The notes: generated by a model from the sequence alone, not told the origin. DNA of 64,000 nt from an uncultured Lachnospiraceae bacterium (GCA_947625015.1 CANQMR010000008.1:36852-100851), one strand, 5' to 3'. Shown: positions 33,161 through 43,455, counted from the stretch's first letter. Numbers and translations: made by a program.

Positions 33161-36004
33161 ATGCATGAACAGGAAAAGAGACAGGAATCATATCTGACGC
33201 TGCTGCTCTGCTACACATTTTTTCTGGCGTTGTTGACTGTGGAGGCGCTTTTGCTGGACTGGGATATGTCTGTGGTGCTTAGGCTGTTTTTATGGCTGGT
33301 GGCATGCTGGGTGATTTTTGTCAGCAGGAGGGTTCCGGGAGAACTGAAAAAATGGCTGTATTTCGTGATGAGCATGTGCGCTTTTTTCTTTTTTGGCATC
33401 CATGAGACCAGCTTTTTTGACCTTGCGCCTGTCATGATTGCAGTGATTATCATCTATTATGTTGCGGGAATGTACAGCATGATTCGTTTTTGCATGGCTG
33501 TGTATTATGCGGTCATGGTCTATGATCTTGTTTTTGTCTTTGGCAGGGATTTTTCCTATACGCCGATTATGATTTTCCGGATACTGTTTCATTTTCTGAT
33601 GGTCTTTTTAGTGGGGCGCATCCTCGGTCATCTGGTTGACAAATCCGACAGGGAGCGGAGGGAAATGGACGTGCGTATTGCAGAATTAGAGGATACCAAC
33701 CGCCGGACGGAGGATTTTTTGACCAATGTGTCCCATGAACTTCGGACGCCCATTAATGCGGTGACGGGACTGACGACGGTCATGCTGAAAAAACGCCGTA
33801 ATGCGCAGGATCGGGATAACCTTCTTTCTATCCAGCAGGCAGGACACCGTCTGTTCCGGCAGATTGAGGACATTCTGGATTTTACTGAGATTGATACGGG
33901 CAGAGTGACTTTAAGCGAAGAGGATTATATGATCGCCTCCCTCGTCAATGACATTATCTCTGAAAGCCGCGTGATGAACAACAAGCAGGGACTGGAGTTG
34001 ATATTTGACGTGGATGCGGGCATACCCGCCATGCTGCATGGAGACGCAAGAAAGATAAAGAAGATTATCAAGCATTTGTTGGACAACGCCATCAAATTTA
34101 CGGATAAGGGCGGCGTCTGCGTAAGAATATGCGGACTGCCTAAGCCTTACGGAATCAACCTGTGTATCCGGGTTACGGATACCGGAACCGGGATGGACAA
34201 AAAAAGCATGGAAAAAATCCGGGAGAAGTTCTACCAGTCCAGCGCCGGAAGAAACCGAAAAGCGGGCGGACTTGGTCTTGGCATTCCGATTGTCTATGGC
34301 ATGGCGTCCGCCATGGAAGGCTTTGCCCATGTAGAAAGCAGGGAGGGGAGCGGTACCTGCGTTACCGTCAGCATTCCCCAGAAGGTGACGGATGATACTA
34401 AGTGTATGAAGGTGGACCGGCGCAGGGAGCTTTGCCTGGCCTGTTATCTTCGGCCGGAGAAATATGAGACTCCGGAGGTCAGAAAATTCTATGATGAAGT
34501 CATTACCCATATTGCCTGCGAACTGGATGTTTCCGTTCACAGGGTGTTTAATATGGATGAGTTAGATAGCCTTGCGCGGGCTTATGAGCTGACGCATTTG
34601 TTTGTGGCAAAAGAGGAATATGAGGATGACCCGGATTGGTTTGAGTCATTAGATGAGGAAGTGCAGGTTGTCCTGATTGGAAACGAGGACTATATTCTGC
34701 CGGAGGGAAGCCGGGTAAAACTGCTGGCGAAGCCGTTTTCCGCTTTTCCGGTTGTCAATATATTAAATACGGTGCCGGAGGAACAGGAGGGCGAGCAGAC
34801 AGAAAGACGGATGCTTTGTCCGGGCGTCCGGGTTTTAGTTGTGGATGACGAACCCATGAACCGTATGGTGGCAGAGGGAATTTTCCGGGATTACCGGATG
34901 GAAGTGGAGACTGCGGAGAGCGGCAGAAAGGCGATCGAAATCTGCGGCAGGAAAGAGTTTGACCTGATTTTTTTAGACCATATGATGCCGGAGATGGACG
35001 GGGTGGAGACCTTAAAGCATCTGCGCAGATTAAAGACCGGTTCCGCCAATTCCCTCACCGTCATTGCCTTTACTGCTAATGCGGTCAGCGGCGCAAGGGA
35101 GATGTTCTTAGGGGAGGGCTTTGATGAGTTTGTGCCCAAACCCGTAGAGACCGCTGAATTAGAAAGGGTTTTGCGTAAAGTACTGCCCAAGTCCCGGATT
35201 CAGTATGTGGACGGCAGCCAGCTACAGGAGCAGACGGCGCAGCCAGACGAAGAGCTTGCAGAGAATGAAAAAGAGCCGGAAGGCGAAAGACAGGCGGGCA
35301 TGAAAAAGGCTGATGAAAAGAAGGCGCCGAAGGGAAAATTAGCGCCGTTTCGGGAACTGGGCGTCAACACGAAAGAGGGCATGACTTATTGCAGAGGAGA
35401 GGAAAACTTTTATCTGCAAATGCTTGAGATGTATGCAAGGGAAGCGGAGCAGAAGGCGGAGCAGTTAGAGAGCCTGTATGCGGCGAAGGATTATGAAAAT
35501 TACCGGATTCAGGTTCATTCCCTGAAAAGCACATCTAGGCTGTTGGGCGCAGATGCGATTTTTGAGATGGCAAAAAACCAGGAAACGGCGGCCAAGGAAA
35601 GCGATCTTGCATATATGGAAGGCCACCATGAAGAACTGTTAGACGCATATAGAACGCTTGGCGGCAGGTTCCGGGAGATTCTTGGCATAGAGGAGGACTT
35701 CGGGCCGGATAACCGGGAGGAGGTAGCTGAGGAAGAAGCATCTGAGGAAGAATTGCCGCAGGGCAGGGCTTTGTCAGATGAAGAACTGTTTGAACAGTTA
35801 GAGCTTCTACAGGAAAGCCTTGCCACCTACGAATCTGACGGCGCAGAGCGGATTCTCAGTGAATTGGGAGAAACCATGTGGCAGGGAAAGAGAGTGAAGA
35901 AGCTGCTCCGGGAAATCAGCCAGGCGATGGAGCAGTTCGAGTTTGAGGAGGCAGCCCGGAAACTTACCGATCTGACTAAGAGCCTGAAAGAAGGTGAAGC
36001 GTGA
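33161..36004 (+). CDS. Hybrid histidine kinase (membrane sensor, HisKA, HATPase, pseudo-receiver, receiver, HPt)
   Basis: This 947-residue phosphorelay kinase starts at ATG 33161 behind AGGAGG. It has five or six N-terminal membrane segments (about residues 10-165), a HisKA domain with His192 in NVSHELRTPINAV, and a HATPase domain with DTGTG and GLGLGIPIV. A receiver-like region without clear phosphorylation residues (about 430-545) and a true receiver (about 560-685, Asp606 in FLDHMMPEMDG) follow. After an acidic linker comes an HPt domain with His786 in QVHSLKSTSRLLGA, then a helical tail. The order implies a full internal relay. The stop overlaps the next gene. Confidence 0.92.
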   Translation: MHEQEKRQESYLTLLLCYTFFLALLTVEALLLDWDMSVVLRLFLWLVACWVIFVSRRVPGELKKWLYFVMSMCAFFFFGIHETSFFDLAPVMIAVIIIYYVAGMYSMIRFCMAVYYAVMVYDLVFVFGRDFSYTPIMIFRILFHFLMVFLVGRILGHLVDKSDRERREMDVRIAELEDTNRRTEDFLTNVSHELRTPINAVTGLTTVMLKKRRNAQDRDNLLSIQQAGHRLFRQIEDILDFTEIDTGRVTLSEEDYMIASLVNDIISESRVMNNKQGLELIFDVDAGIPAMLHGDARKIKKIIKHLLDNAIKFTDKGGVCVRICGLPKPYGINLCIRVTDTGTGMDKKSMEKIREKFYQSSAGRNRKAGGLGLGIPIVYGMASAMEGFAHVESREGSGTCVTVSIPQKVTDDTKCMKVDRRRELCLACYLRPEKYETPEVRKFYDEVITHIACELDVSVHRVFNMDELDSLARAYELTHLFVAKEEYEDDPDWFESLDEEVQVVLIGNEDYILPEGSRVKLLAKPFSAFPVVNILNTVPEEQEGEQTERRMLCPGVRVLVVDDEPMNRMVAEGIFRDYRMEVETAESGRKAIEICGRKEFDLIFLDHMMPEMDGVETLKHLRRLKTGSANSLTVIAFTANAVSGAREMFLGEGFDEFVPKPVETAELERVLRKVLPKSRIQYVDGSQLQEQTAQPDEELAENEKEPEGERQAGMKKADEKKAPKGKLAPFRELGVNTKEGMTYCRGEENFYLQMLEMYAREAEQKAEQLESLYAAKDYENYRIQVHSLKSTSRLLGADAIFEMAKNQETAAKESDLAYMEGHHEELLDAYRTLGGRFREILGIEEDFGPDNREEVAEEEASEEELPQGRALSDEELFEQLELLQESLATYESDGAERILSELGETMWQGKRVKKLLREISQAMEQFEFEEAARKLTDLTKSLKEGEA

Positions 36005-38706
36005 TGAAACTGGAAAAACTGGGACAAAAAATTGCAGGTAACAGCGGGCAGTCCTTACAGGAGCGGGTGTTTCGCTTAATTACCAATATTGGCATTGTCG
36101 GTCTGGTGTTGGGCAGCGTTACCGGTTTCTTTGCGGGGGAGAGCCTGATCAACCAGCTTTCCATATTGGCGGCGGTTGTTATTTTTGCCATTATTGTTAT
36201 TATCACCCTGCGCACCCACAAAATCCAGCGAGGCGCGATCATCATATCCGCACTGGCTATGTTTTTAGTGCTGCCCTTTAATTTCCTGACTGCCGGAGGG
36301 GTATTCGGGGGCGGCCCGATCTGGTTTGTATTAGGCTTTGTCCTCGTCACGCTTACGGTAGAGGGAAAAGCAAAATATATCCTGCTTGCGGGCGGTTATA
36401 TCATGTTTTTAATCTGTTATTACATTGCCTATTTTTATCCCCAGCGCATCACGCAGCACAATCTGGAGATGACCTATGTGGACTCCGCCATGACCTTAAC
36501 CATTGTTTCCTTTGTGACCTGCGGCATGCTCTTGTTCCAGAAGGGCTCCTACAAGACGGAAAATGAGATGGTGCGGGAGCAGAACAAAAAGATTGAAGAG
36601 CTGAATAAGGCGCAGAACCGTTTCTTTTCCAGCATGAGCCATGAAATCCGCACGCCGATTAATACCATTATCGGCCTGAATGAAATGATTCTGCGGGAAG
36701 AGGTATCGGACGAGGTAGTGGAGGATGCGAAAAATATCCAGAATGCCAGCAAGATTTTGTTAGCCCTTATCAATGATATCCTGGATATGTCCAAGATGGA
36801 ATCGGGGAAAATGGATATCGTCACAGAGGTCTATGATGTGGGCGATTCCCTTTCCGACATCGTCAATATGATCTGGGTAAGGGCAAAGGAAAAGGGGCTT
36901 AGTTTCCACATTGACGTGGCGGAGGATATTCCGTCTAAACTCTATGGAGACGAGGTGCGGATTAAGCAGATTCTTATCAATCTGTTAAATAATGCGGTGA
37001 AATATACCCCGGAGGGCTCCGTTACCCTGTCCATTCAGTGCAGGAAAAAAGAGGGGGACATTGTGCATGTGGTGTATTCGGTGACGGATACCGGCATGGG
37101 CATCAAAAAGGAAAGCATTCCCCATCTGTTTGACGCATTCCAGCGGGTGGATGTAAAGGAAAACCACTATATTGAAGGAACCGGACTGGGACTTTCCATT
37201 GTAAAACAGCTAGTGGATCTGATGGGCGGCGAGATCGGCGTGGACAGCGTCTACCGGAAGGGCTCCAGCTTTGTGGTTACTCTGCCCCAGAGAGTGGCAG
37301 AGGAGAAAAAGTTAGGAGAACTGGATTTTGAAAAGAAACGGACGCTAAATGCTCATGAACACTATAAAGCGTCCTTCGAGGCGCCAAAGGCCCATATCCT
37401 GATTGTAGATGATAACGAAACCAATCTGTTAGTGGCGGAAAAACTGCTTCAGGCAACCAGGGTAAATGTGGATAAAGCCAAAAGCGGCGCAGAATGTATC
37501 AGGCTTTCTTTACAGCACCGCTACGACGTCATATTTATGGACCACCTTATGCCGGAGATGGACGGCATCGAGTGTCTCCACCAGCTCCGCAGCCAGGTGG
37601 GCGGACTGAATATGGAGACGCCTGTGGTAATCTTAACGGCCAATGCAGGCGGGGAGAATCAGGCGCTTTATAAGCGGGAGGGCTTTGACGGTTATCTGTT
37701 AAAGCCCGTAAGCGGCGCCCAGCTAGAGGAAGAACTGCTTAAGCATCTGCCAAGGGAGATGGTGAGCCTTGCCAATGCCCAGGAGTTTAAGGACATGGTG
37801 GTGGGACCGGTTTTGGGACACAAGAGAAAGCTGCCGATAATGATTACAACGGACAGCGTTAGCGATATTCCTGTGGAGTTGGCGAAGAAATACCGGATTG
37901 AGGTCATGCCGTACCGGGTTCTCACAGAAGGCGGAGAATTTAAGGACGGCGAGGAGATTGAAACGGAGGGCGTGCTTACCTACATTGGAGAGAATGGCAA
38001 AAATGTGCGCTCCGAAGCTCCCGAACCGGAGGACTACGAGGTGTTCTTCTCCGAGCAATTAGCCGGCGCCCAGCATATTATACATATTGCCATGGCAAAA
38101 CATGCCAGCCAGGGTTACGAAAATGCGTTAAAGGCTTCGAGAACATTTGACAATGTGACGGTAATCGATTCCGGACACCTTTCCAGCGGCATGGGACTGA
38201 TTGTCCTGTATGCCGCCATGCATGCCGCAGAGGGAATGAATGTGGAGGCGGTATTAAAGGAGATTGACCGTATGAAAGCCCGGACAAAGACCAGCTTTAT
38301 TGTGGGGGACACAGAATATTTAGCCCGGGCCGGCAGGATTCCCGACAAAGTCAACGCTATCTGCCAGGCGTTCATGCTGCATCCGGTCATTGTACTGAAA
38401 AACAGCAGCATGACGGTCGGGGCGATTCGCATGGGTGGCAGGGACGTCATATGGAGAAAATATATTGACTCTGTTTTGAAGAACGCGCCAAAGATTGACA
38501 GGCGCATGTTATTTATTACCCATGCGGGGCTGAATCAGGACGAATTGGACGGAATTGCAGACCGGGTACGGGAAAAGATTCCTTTTGAACAGGTGATTTA
38601 CCAGAAGGCTTCGCCGGCGATTTCCGCCAACTGCGGGCCGGACAGTTTTGGCCTTTTGTATATGCAGAAATCAGAGCATGAAACAGCAGATGAAGCAATA
38701 AAGTAA
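36004..38706 (+). CDS. Hybrid histidine kinase fused to a DegV fatty-acid-binding domain
   Basis: This 900-residue protein has about six membrane segments (about residues 25-180), a HisKA domain with His213 in SMSHEIRTPINT, a HATPase domain (DTGMG, GTGLGLSIV) and a receiver (about 460-585, Asp513 in FMDHLMPEMDG). It ends with a DegV/EDD domain from about residue 610, marked by MITTDSVSDIP, VIDSGHLSSGMG and EYLARAGRIP. DegV/FakB proteins bind a fatty acid in a deep pocket, so a lipid could modulate the kinase or receiver from inside the cell. Unlike its two sister kinases it has no HPt. Start ATG 36004 overlaps the preceding TGA. Confidence 0.92.
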   Translation: MKLEKLGQKIAGNSGQSLQERVFRLITNIGIVGLVLGSVTGFFAGESLINQLSILAAVVIFAIIVIITLRTHKIQRGAIIISALAMFLVLPFNFLTAGGVFGGGPIWFVLGFVLVTLTVEGKAKYILLAGGYIMFLICYYIAYFYPQRITQHNLEMTYVDSAMTLTIVSFVTCGMLLFQKGSYKTENEMVREQNKKIEELNKAQNRFFSSMSHEIRTPINTIIGLNEMILREEVSDEVVEDAKNIQNASKILLALINDILDMSKMESGKMDIVTEVYDVGDSLSDIVNMIWVRAKEKGLSFHIDVAEDIPSKLYGDEVRIKQILINLLNNAVKYTPEGSVTLSIQCRKKEGDIVHVVYSVTDTGMGIKKESIPHLFDAFQRVDVKENHYIEGTGLGLSIVKQLVDLMGGEIGVDSVYRKGSSFVVTLPQRVAEEKKLGELDFEKKRTLNAHEHYKASFEAPKAHILIVDDNETNLLVAEKLLQATRVNVDKAKSGAECIRLSLQHRYDVIFMDHLMPEMDGIECLHQLRSQVGGLNMETPVVILTANAGGENQALYKREGFDGYLLKPVSGAQLEEELLKHLPREMVSLANAQEFKDMVVGPVLGHKRKLPIMITTDSVSDIPVELAKKYRIEVMPYRVLTEGGEFKDGEEIETEGVLTYIGENGKNVRSEAPEPEDYEVFFSEQLAGAQHIIHIAMAKHASQGYENALKASRTFDNVTVIDSGHLSSGMGLIVLYAAMHAAEGMNVEAVLKEIDRMKARTKTSFIVGDTEYLARAGRIPDKVNAICQAFMLHPVIVLKNSSMTVGAIRMGGRDVIWRKYIDSVLKNAPKIDRRMLFITHAGLNQDELDGIADRVREKIPFEQVIYQKASPAISANCGPDSFGLLYMQKSEHETADEAIK

Positions 38707-38712
38707 AGAAAA

Positions 38713-38742
38713 GGAGCGCCGTCGGAAAACGGCAGGCGTTCC
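38713..38742 (+). other. Intercistronic hairpin between two kinase genes
   Basis: GGAGCGCC and GGCGTTCC can pair around an inner region that also folds (GCCGT/ACGGC). No T-run follows, so partial termination or message stability is more likely than full termination. Confidence 0.4.
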
Positions 38743-38757
38743 GGTTTGGAGGCAGTG

Positions 38758-41700
38758 ATGAAAAGAAAGAATACAAACCATAGGCGGAGTCGGATTATGA
38801 TTTTGGTTATGGCAGTCGTAATTTTAGTGGGACTGCTGGGCAATATCTTACTGATGTATACCATTTCAACGAAGCAGGCGCAGGAGCTTGGCCGGATGCG
38901 CGTGCAGAACATTGCCGCCAATTTTCAGGGCTCCCTGACCAGGGCGGAGAATGCATTGGAGCGGGTAGGCGAGGATTTAGAGCAAATTATACAGCAGGGG
39001 GCTTCGGAGAAGGAGATTCGGGATTTTCTTTTGCGTCAGAGGGAATTAGAGTATGATTTGTCCGACGGATTAATTCTGAACCTGTTCTGCGTGGTAGACG
39101 GGCAGGTTCTCATATCGGGCATGGAAACGCCGGAGGACTATGTTCTTCAGGACCGGAGCTGGTACCGGGGATTGCAGACAGTGAAAAAAGGGGATGTATA
39201 CATTTCCTCTACCTATGACGACGCTTTTACGGACAATATGTGCTTTACTGTGGCAAAGAAGTTAGGGGATGGCGTCACGATCATGGGAATGGATTACAGC
39301 GTATCGGAAATACAGAGCTATGTCAGCGCCCTTGTGGGGGACGGATACGGGGAGGCCATTATTGTAGATGCAAATGAAGTGATTGTGGGGTATTCGGATT
39401 CGGATAAGATTGGAAAAAAACTTTCCGCTGAACTGCCCCAGTACCGCAACATCTTTCTCCGGCTTCTTGCCACAGACGGGGACAGCATTTCCCTGAAGAT
39501 GAAGCAGGAGGGAACTGACAGTACGGTATTTTGCAGTAAAACGGAAAACGGCTGGTACCTGATCTCCAATGTGAGCAACCAGATGCTCTATCAGGAAAGC
39601 TATCAGCAGATTGTCCGAAGCCTGCTGCTGCTTGTTCTTTTAGTGTTTGCCATGATTGTCTTCTATGCGGCGTATCTCTGGAATGTGAGCAGAAAAAAGA
39701 GGCTTTCGGAGGCAGAGGAAACGACAGAGGGAATGGAAGAACAGAAGAGGTTTAAGAAGGAAAAAAAGACCGGATCCCAAAAAGACGGACGCAGGCATGC
39801 CGGGGACGGAATCGAACAAAACGATCTGACGATTCAGGAGCAGCGGAAATTCCAGGTGGGGATTACCTCTATTTTTGTGGTGTCCATGATTGTAACCATT
39901 GTCATCTGTGCAAGAATGGCGGTCAACGACAGCCGGATTAAAATGGAGGAGGAGCTGCGGAAATATAATTATGAGGTGGGCGACTGGGTACTGGAACAGA
40001 AAAGTATTCTGGATATGTTTCAAAATGTAGTGGCGGCCAAGCCGGAGATTCTGGAAGACTATGACGAGATGGTAAAATTCTTAGATGATATTACCAGGCA
40101 TTATCCCAAGATATCAGCCACCTATATTGCCAATCCGAATTTTGCCCATGGTCATCCCATGGTCATGAATAACGGCTGGGTACCGGAGGCGGATTATGTG
40201 GAGGAGGAACGTGTATGGTATGTGGGGGCGCTGACGGCGGAAGATTTTAATATTACGGAGCCCTATTACGACGCCCGGACAGGAGAATACTGCATTACCT
40301 TTTCCAAGATGGTACAGTCGGAGCAGGGAGAGTTTTACGGCGTATTTGCCATTGACTTTTATCTGGATGTGCTGACGGATATTTTAGGAGAGGGATATTC
40401 GGATACGGGTTATGCGTTTCTGGTGGATAAAAACGGACTGATTATCGACCACCCCAATTCGGAATATGAATTTTCAGATGAGGATTCGGTCAATATCCAC
40501 GATCTGGTGTATGACAAACTGTATAGCGAAAATGGGATTGTCACGCTCAAGGACTATGACGGAACGCTCCGGGTAGGGGATTCTTTAGAGGAGACGGCTT
40601 CCGGCTTCCGGATAATCGTGCTGAAGAACTGGTGGAGCATCTATGGCAATGTCCTGGAATATATCCTGCTGTTTTTGGGACTTTTTGGCATATGTATTCT
40701 GGGCATGAATATCGTCATGCATAAAATGATATACTGGCAGCAGCAGACCAATGACAACTTAAAGGAAATGGCGGACTCCGCTATCCGGGCGGAACGTGCC
40801 AAATCCCTGTTTTTGTCCAATATGTCCCATGAAATCCGCACCCCGATTAATGCGGTATTGGGAATGAATGAGATGATATTAAGGGAGTGTAATGACGAGC
40901 AGCTGTTAGGCTATGCAGAGAATATCCAGAACGCCGGCAAGACGCTGCTGTTCCTGATTAATGATATCTTAGACCTGTCAAAGATTGAGTCCGGCAAGAT
41001 GGAGATTGTTCCGGTGGAATATGAGGCAGGGGATTTGTTCTTAAATCTGTGGAATGTGATTTACCTGAAAGCCAATGAAAAGGGACTGGGCATTTCCTTC
41101 CGGATTCCGCCGGATATGCCGGGAAAACTCTTTGGTGACGATATCCGCATTAAGCAGATTGTGACGAACCTTTTAACCAATGCGGTAAAATATACGGAGC
41201 AGGGAAATGTGGAGCTGATTGCAGCATATGAACGGACCGAGGAGAAAAAGCTGCTGCTTACGATATCCGTTAAAGATACCGGCATGGGAATCAAGGAAGA
41301 AGACTTAGGCAGGCTGTTTGAGAAATTCCAGCGGTTAGATGAGGAGAAGAACCGTAACATAGAGGGTACGGGACTTGGAATGAATATTACTGTGTCATTG
41401 GTAAAGCTTATGGACGGGGATATGAAGGTGGACAGCGTCTATCAGCAGGGTTCCACCTTTACCGTAACCATTCCTCAGGAGATTGTGGAGGAAACGCCGG
41501 TTGGCGATTTCCAAGAAATTTTAAACCGGCATACGGAGAAGCACACTGTGGAGCAGCAGGTCTTTGAGGCGCCGGAGGCAAGGGTTTTAGTAGTAGATGA
41601 CAACGCCATGAACCTTACGGTATTCCAGGCGCTCTTGAAGCGGACAAAGGTCCATATCGATACTGCCTCATCAGGAAAAGAATGTCTGTCCTTAGCGGAA

Positions 41701-42621
41701 CAGGAGAAATACCATATGATTTTCATGGATCATATGATGCCGGAAATGGACGGCATACAGACGCTCCACAAGCTGCGGGAGATGCCCGGCGGGCCCAATG
41801 AAGGGGTTCCTGTGATTGCCCTGACCGCCAACGCCATTGTGGGCGCCAAAGAGATGTATTTAAGTGAAGGGTTTGTGGATTTCCTGACCAAGCCGGTGGA
41901 CGGCCTCCTGTTAGAAAACATGGTTATGAAATATCTGCCGGAAGAGCTGATTCTTACCGGAGACCAGACAGGCGGAGAAATTCCGCCGGAGGAACCGGAA
42001 GACGAGGACGAACAGCAGCGGGAGCAGTTATACTTAGAGCAGGGAATCTCTATCCGGAAAGGACTTGGCTATGCCGCTGGCAGCCTGGATGTCTATCTGG
42101 ATTTGATGAAAATGTTCATCCGCCAGAAGGAGACGATGGAGCAGGAGATTGGTAACTTCCTGAAGGAAGGGGACATGGAAAATTACGGCATACAGATGCA
42201 CGCCCTTAAGGGGAACGCCCGGATGCTGGGCGCGGATCAACTGGCGGATATTGCTTTCGAGCATGAGAAGGCAGGAAAGGCCGGAGATTTGACCTATGCA
42301 AAAGAGCATTGGGAGGAACTGACGACGGAATGGGAGACCTATCGCCAACGCTTTGACGCCCTCTATCATGAATACCGGCCGGAGGAAGAGGAGAAATATG
42401 CGGCAGTAAGTGACGGGGAGGAGATAGAGATTGCGCAGGAGGAGATTGACCAGGTTGTGAAATGGCTGGATGAATTTCAGACCGATCAGGCTGTGGAACA
42501 GTTAAAGGCATGGCTTGCCAGTCCTCTCGCACCACAGATGCATGAAAAGATTAAAAATGCCTTGTTGGCTATCGAGGAAGAATTTGACGAAGATAAGGCA
42601 ATGGAAATATTAAAAGCGTAA
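38758..42621 (+). CDS. Hybrid histidine kinase with two tandem extracellular sensor regions
   Basis: This 1287-residue kinase starts at ATG 38758 behind GGAGG. It has a membrane segment, a Cache-like extracellular domain (about residues 45-280), a second membrane segment, and a basic cytoplasmic or linker stretch (about 310-360). A third membrane segment, a second, larger dCache-like domain (about 390-625) and a fourth membrane segment follow. The catalytic part has HisKA (His691 in NMSHEIRTPINAV), HATPase (DTGMG, GTGLGMNI), a receiver (Asp991 in FMDHMMPEMDG) and HPt (His1148 in QMHALKGNARMLGA). Cache domains usually bind small molecules such as amino acids or organic acids, so two signals may be combined in one protein. 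Confidence 0.92.
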   Translation: MKRKNTNHRRSRIMILVMAVVILVGLLGNILLMYTISTKQAQELGRMRVQNIAANFQGSLTRAENALERVGEDLEQIIQQGASEKEIRDFLLRQRELEYDLSDGLILNLFCVVDGQVLISGMETPEDYVLQDRSWYRGLQTVKKGDVYISSTYDDAFTDNMCFTVAKKLGDGVTIMGMDYSVSEIQSYVSALVGDGYGEAIIVDANEVIVGYSDSDKIGKKLSAELPQYRNIFLRLLATDGDSISLKMKQEGTDSTVFCSKTENGWYLISNVSNQMLYQESYQQIVRSLLLLVLLVFAMIVFYAAYLWNVSRKKRLSEAEETTEGMEEQKRFKKEKKTGSQKDGRRHAGDGIEQNDLTIQEQRKFQVGITSIFVVSMIVTIVICARMAVNDSRIKMEEELRKYNYEVGDWVLEQKSILDMFQNVVAAKPEILEDYDEMVKFLDDITRHYPKISATYIANPNFAHGHPMVMNNGWVPEADYVEEERVWYVGALTAEDFNITEPYYDARTGEYCITFSKMVQSEQGEFYGVFAIDFYLDVLTDILGEGYSDTGYAFLVDKNGLIIDHPNSEYEFSDEDSVNIHDLVYDKLYSENGIVTLKDYDGTLRVGDSLEETASGFRIIVLKNWWSIYGNVLEYILLFLGLFGICILGMNIVMHKMIYWQQQTNDNLKEMADSAIRAERAKSLFLSNMSHEIRTPINAVLGMNEMILRECNDEQLLGYAENIQNAGKTLLFLINDILDLSKIESGKMEIVPVEYEAGDLFLNLWNVIYLKANEKGLGISFRIPPDMPGKLFGDDIRIKQIVTNLLTNAVKYTEQGNVELIAAYERTEEKKLLLTISVKDTGMGIKEEDLGRLFEKFQRLDEEKNRNIEGTGLGMNITVSLVKLMDGDMKVDSVYQQGSTFTVTIPQEIVEETPVGDFQEILNRHTEKHTVEQQVFEAPEARVLVVDDNAMNLTVFQALLKRTKVHIDTASSGKECLSLAEQEKYHMIFMDHMMPEMDGIQTLHKLREMPGGPNEGVPVIALTANAIVGAKEMYLSEGFVDFLTKPVDGLLLENMVMKYLPEELILTGDQTGGEIPPEEPEDEDEQQREQLYLEQGISIRKGLGYAAGSLDVYLDLMKMFIRQKETMEQEIGNFLKEGDMENYGIQMHALKGNARMLGADQLADIAFEHEKAGKAGDLTYAKEHWEELTTEWETYRQRFDALYHEYRPEEEEKYAAVSDGEEIEIAQEEIDQVVKWLDEFQTDQAVEQLKAWLASPLAPQMHEKIKNALLAIEEEFDEDKAMEILKA

Positions 42622-42633
42622 AGGAGAATGTGT

Positions 42634-43041
42634 ATGGAAGAGATCAGTGTAGAAAGCCAGAAAGTGGACGGAAGAAAGATGATTGTGGCTGTGGACGACA
42701 GCCCCATGGTGTTGAAAACCTTAGAGAGCATGCTGCGGGACAAATATAATATTGTGCTTTTTTCCAAGGGTATGCGGGCTTTAGGGTATTTTAAGCAGAA
42801 CAGGCCGGACATGATAATCTTAGACGTGGATATGCCGGATATCAACGGGTATCAGCTTTTACGCCAGATTAACAATCTCTATTCAGCGAAGAGTAAGGTG
42901 CCGGTTATCTTTCTCACCTCTAATAATGAAAAGAGTTATGTGGAGAAGGCGGTCATGTTTGGGGCTGTAGATTATGCAGTGAAACCGATTAAGGAGGATG
43001 TGCTTTTACAGAAGATTCACAGGGTGCTCAAGGATGCGTGA
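42634..43041 (+). CDS. Stand-alone receiver-domain protein
   Basis: This 135-residue single-domain receiver has the acidic pair in AVDDSP, phospho-Asp64 in ILDVDMPDINGY, Thr in FLTSN and Lys in AVKPIKED. There is no output domain, so it probably acts as a phosphorelay shuttle, sink or CheY-like effector for the kinases upstream. ATG 42634 lies 7 nt after AAGGAG; an ATG at 42628 is too close. It is the last gene of the operon. Confidence 0.9.
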   Translation: MEEISVESQKVDGRKMIVAVDDSPMVLKTLESMLRDKYNIVLFSKGMRALGYFKQNRPDMIILDVDMPDINGYQLLRQINNLYSAKSKVPVIFLTSNNEKSYVEKAVMFGAVDYAVKPIKEDVLLQKIHRVLKDA

Positions 43042-43096
43042 GAATCTCATAATAATGAAATTCAAATTAGATGTATTTGAATAATCTATAGTATAG

Positions 43097-43146
43097 TACC
43101 CCTTTTGGCCATAATTATTGATGTGGTTAGAAGGGGTATATTATTT
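43097..43146. terminator. Bidirectional terminator
   Basis: TACCCCTT (43097-43104) pairs with AAGGGGTA (43131-43138), followed by TATTATTTTTAT. It is AT-rich on both sides, so it can serve both the signalling operon and the converging XRE regulator gene. Confidence 0.65.
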
Positions 43147-43455
43147 TTATCTGATTAAATCTTTTACAAGGCAAGATATGTTTTCTAACTGTCTTGCATT
43201 TAATTTTTTCAAGTTGGCTATTAGATCATTTAATTCTTTTGGCTGCTTTGAATCTAAATCAAAAAAATCCTTAGGAGTAATATCCAAATATTCGCATATA
43301 AAAAAGAAAGCAGACATAGATGGGAGTGCTTTTCCGGTTTCTATATTATTAATATATCCGGCATTTTGGCCGATGGACAGGCTCATATCACGGGCAGATA
43401 TGCCTTTCTTGGTGCGTAACATGGCCAAACGCACTGGAAATTCTTGTTCATACAT
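43147..43455 (-). CDS. XRE-family transcriptional regulator
   Basis: This 102-residue protein has a Cro/C1-type helix-turn-helix in its N-terminal two thirds (LAMLRTKKGISARDMSLSIG, then YINNIETGKALPS) and a short C-terminal helix. ATG 43455 is preferred; AAAGGTGG lies 9 nt upstream. It is divergent from loaP with a 228-bp shared upstream region, so it may control the EPS island. That region is AT-rich, and I see only weak promoter candidates in it (TACAAT at 43617-43622 for loaP). Confidence 0.85.
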   Translation of the reverse strand: MYEQEFPVRLAMLRTKKGISARDMSLSIGQNAGYINNIETGKALPSMSAFFFICEYLDITPKDFFDLDSKQPKELNDLIANLKKLNARQLENISCLVKDLIR

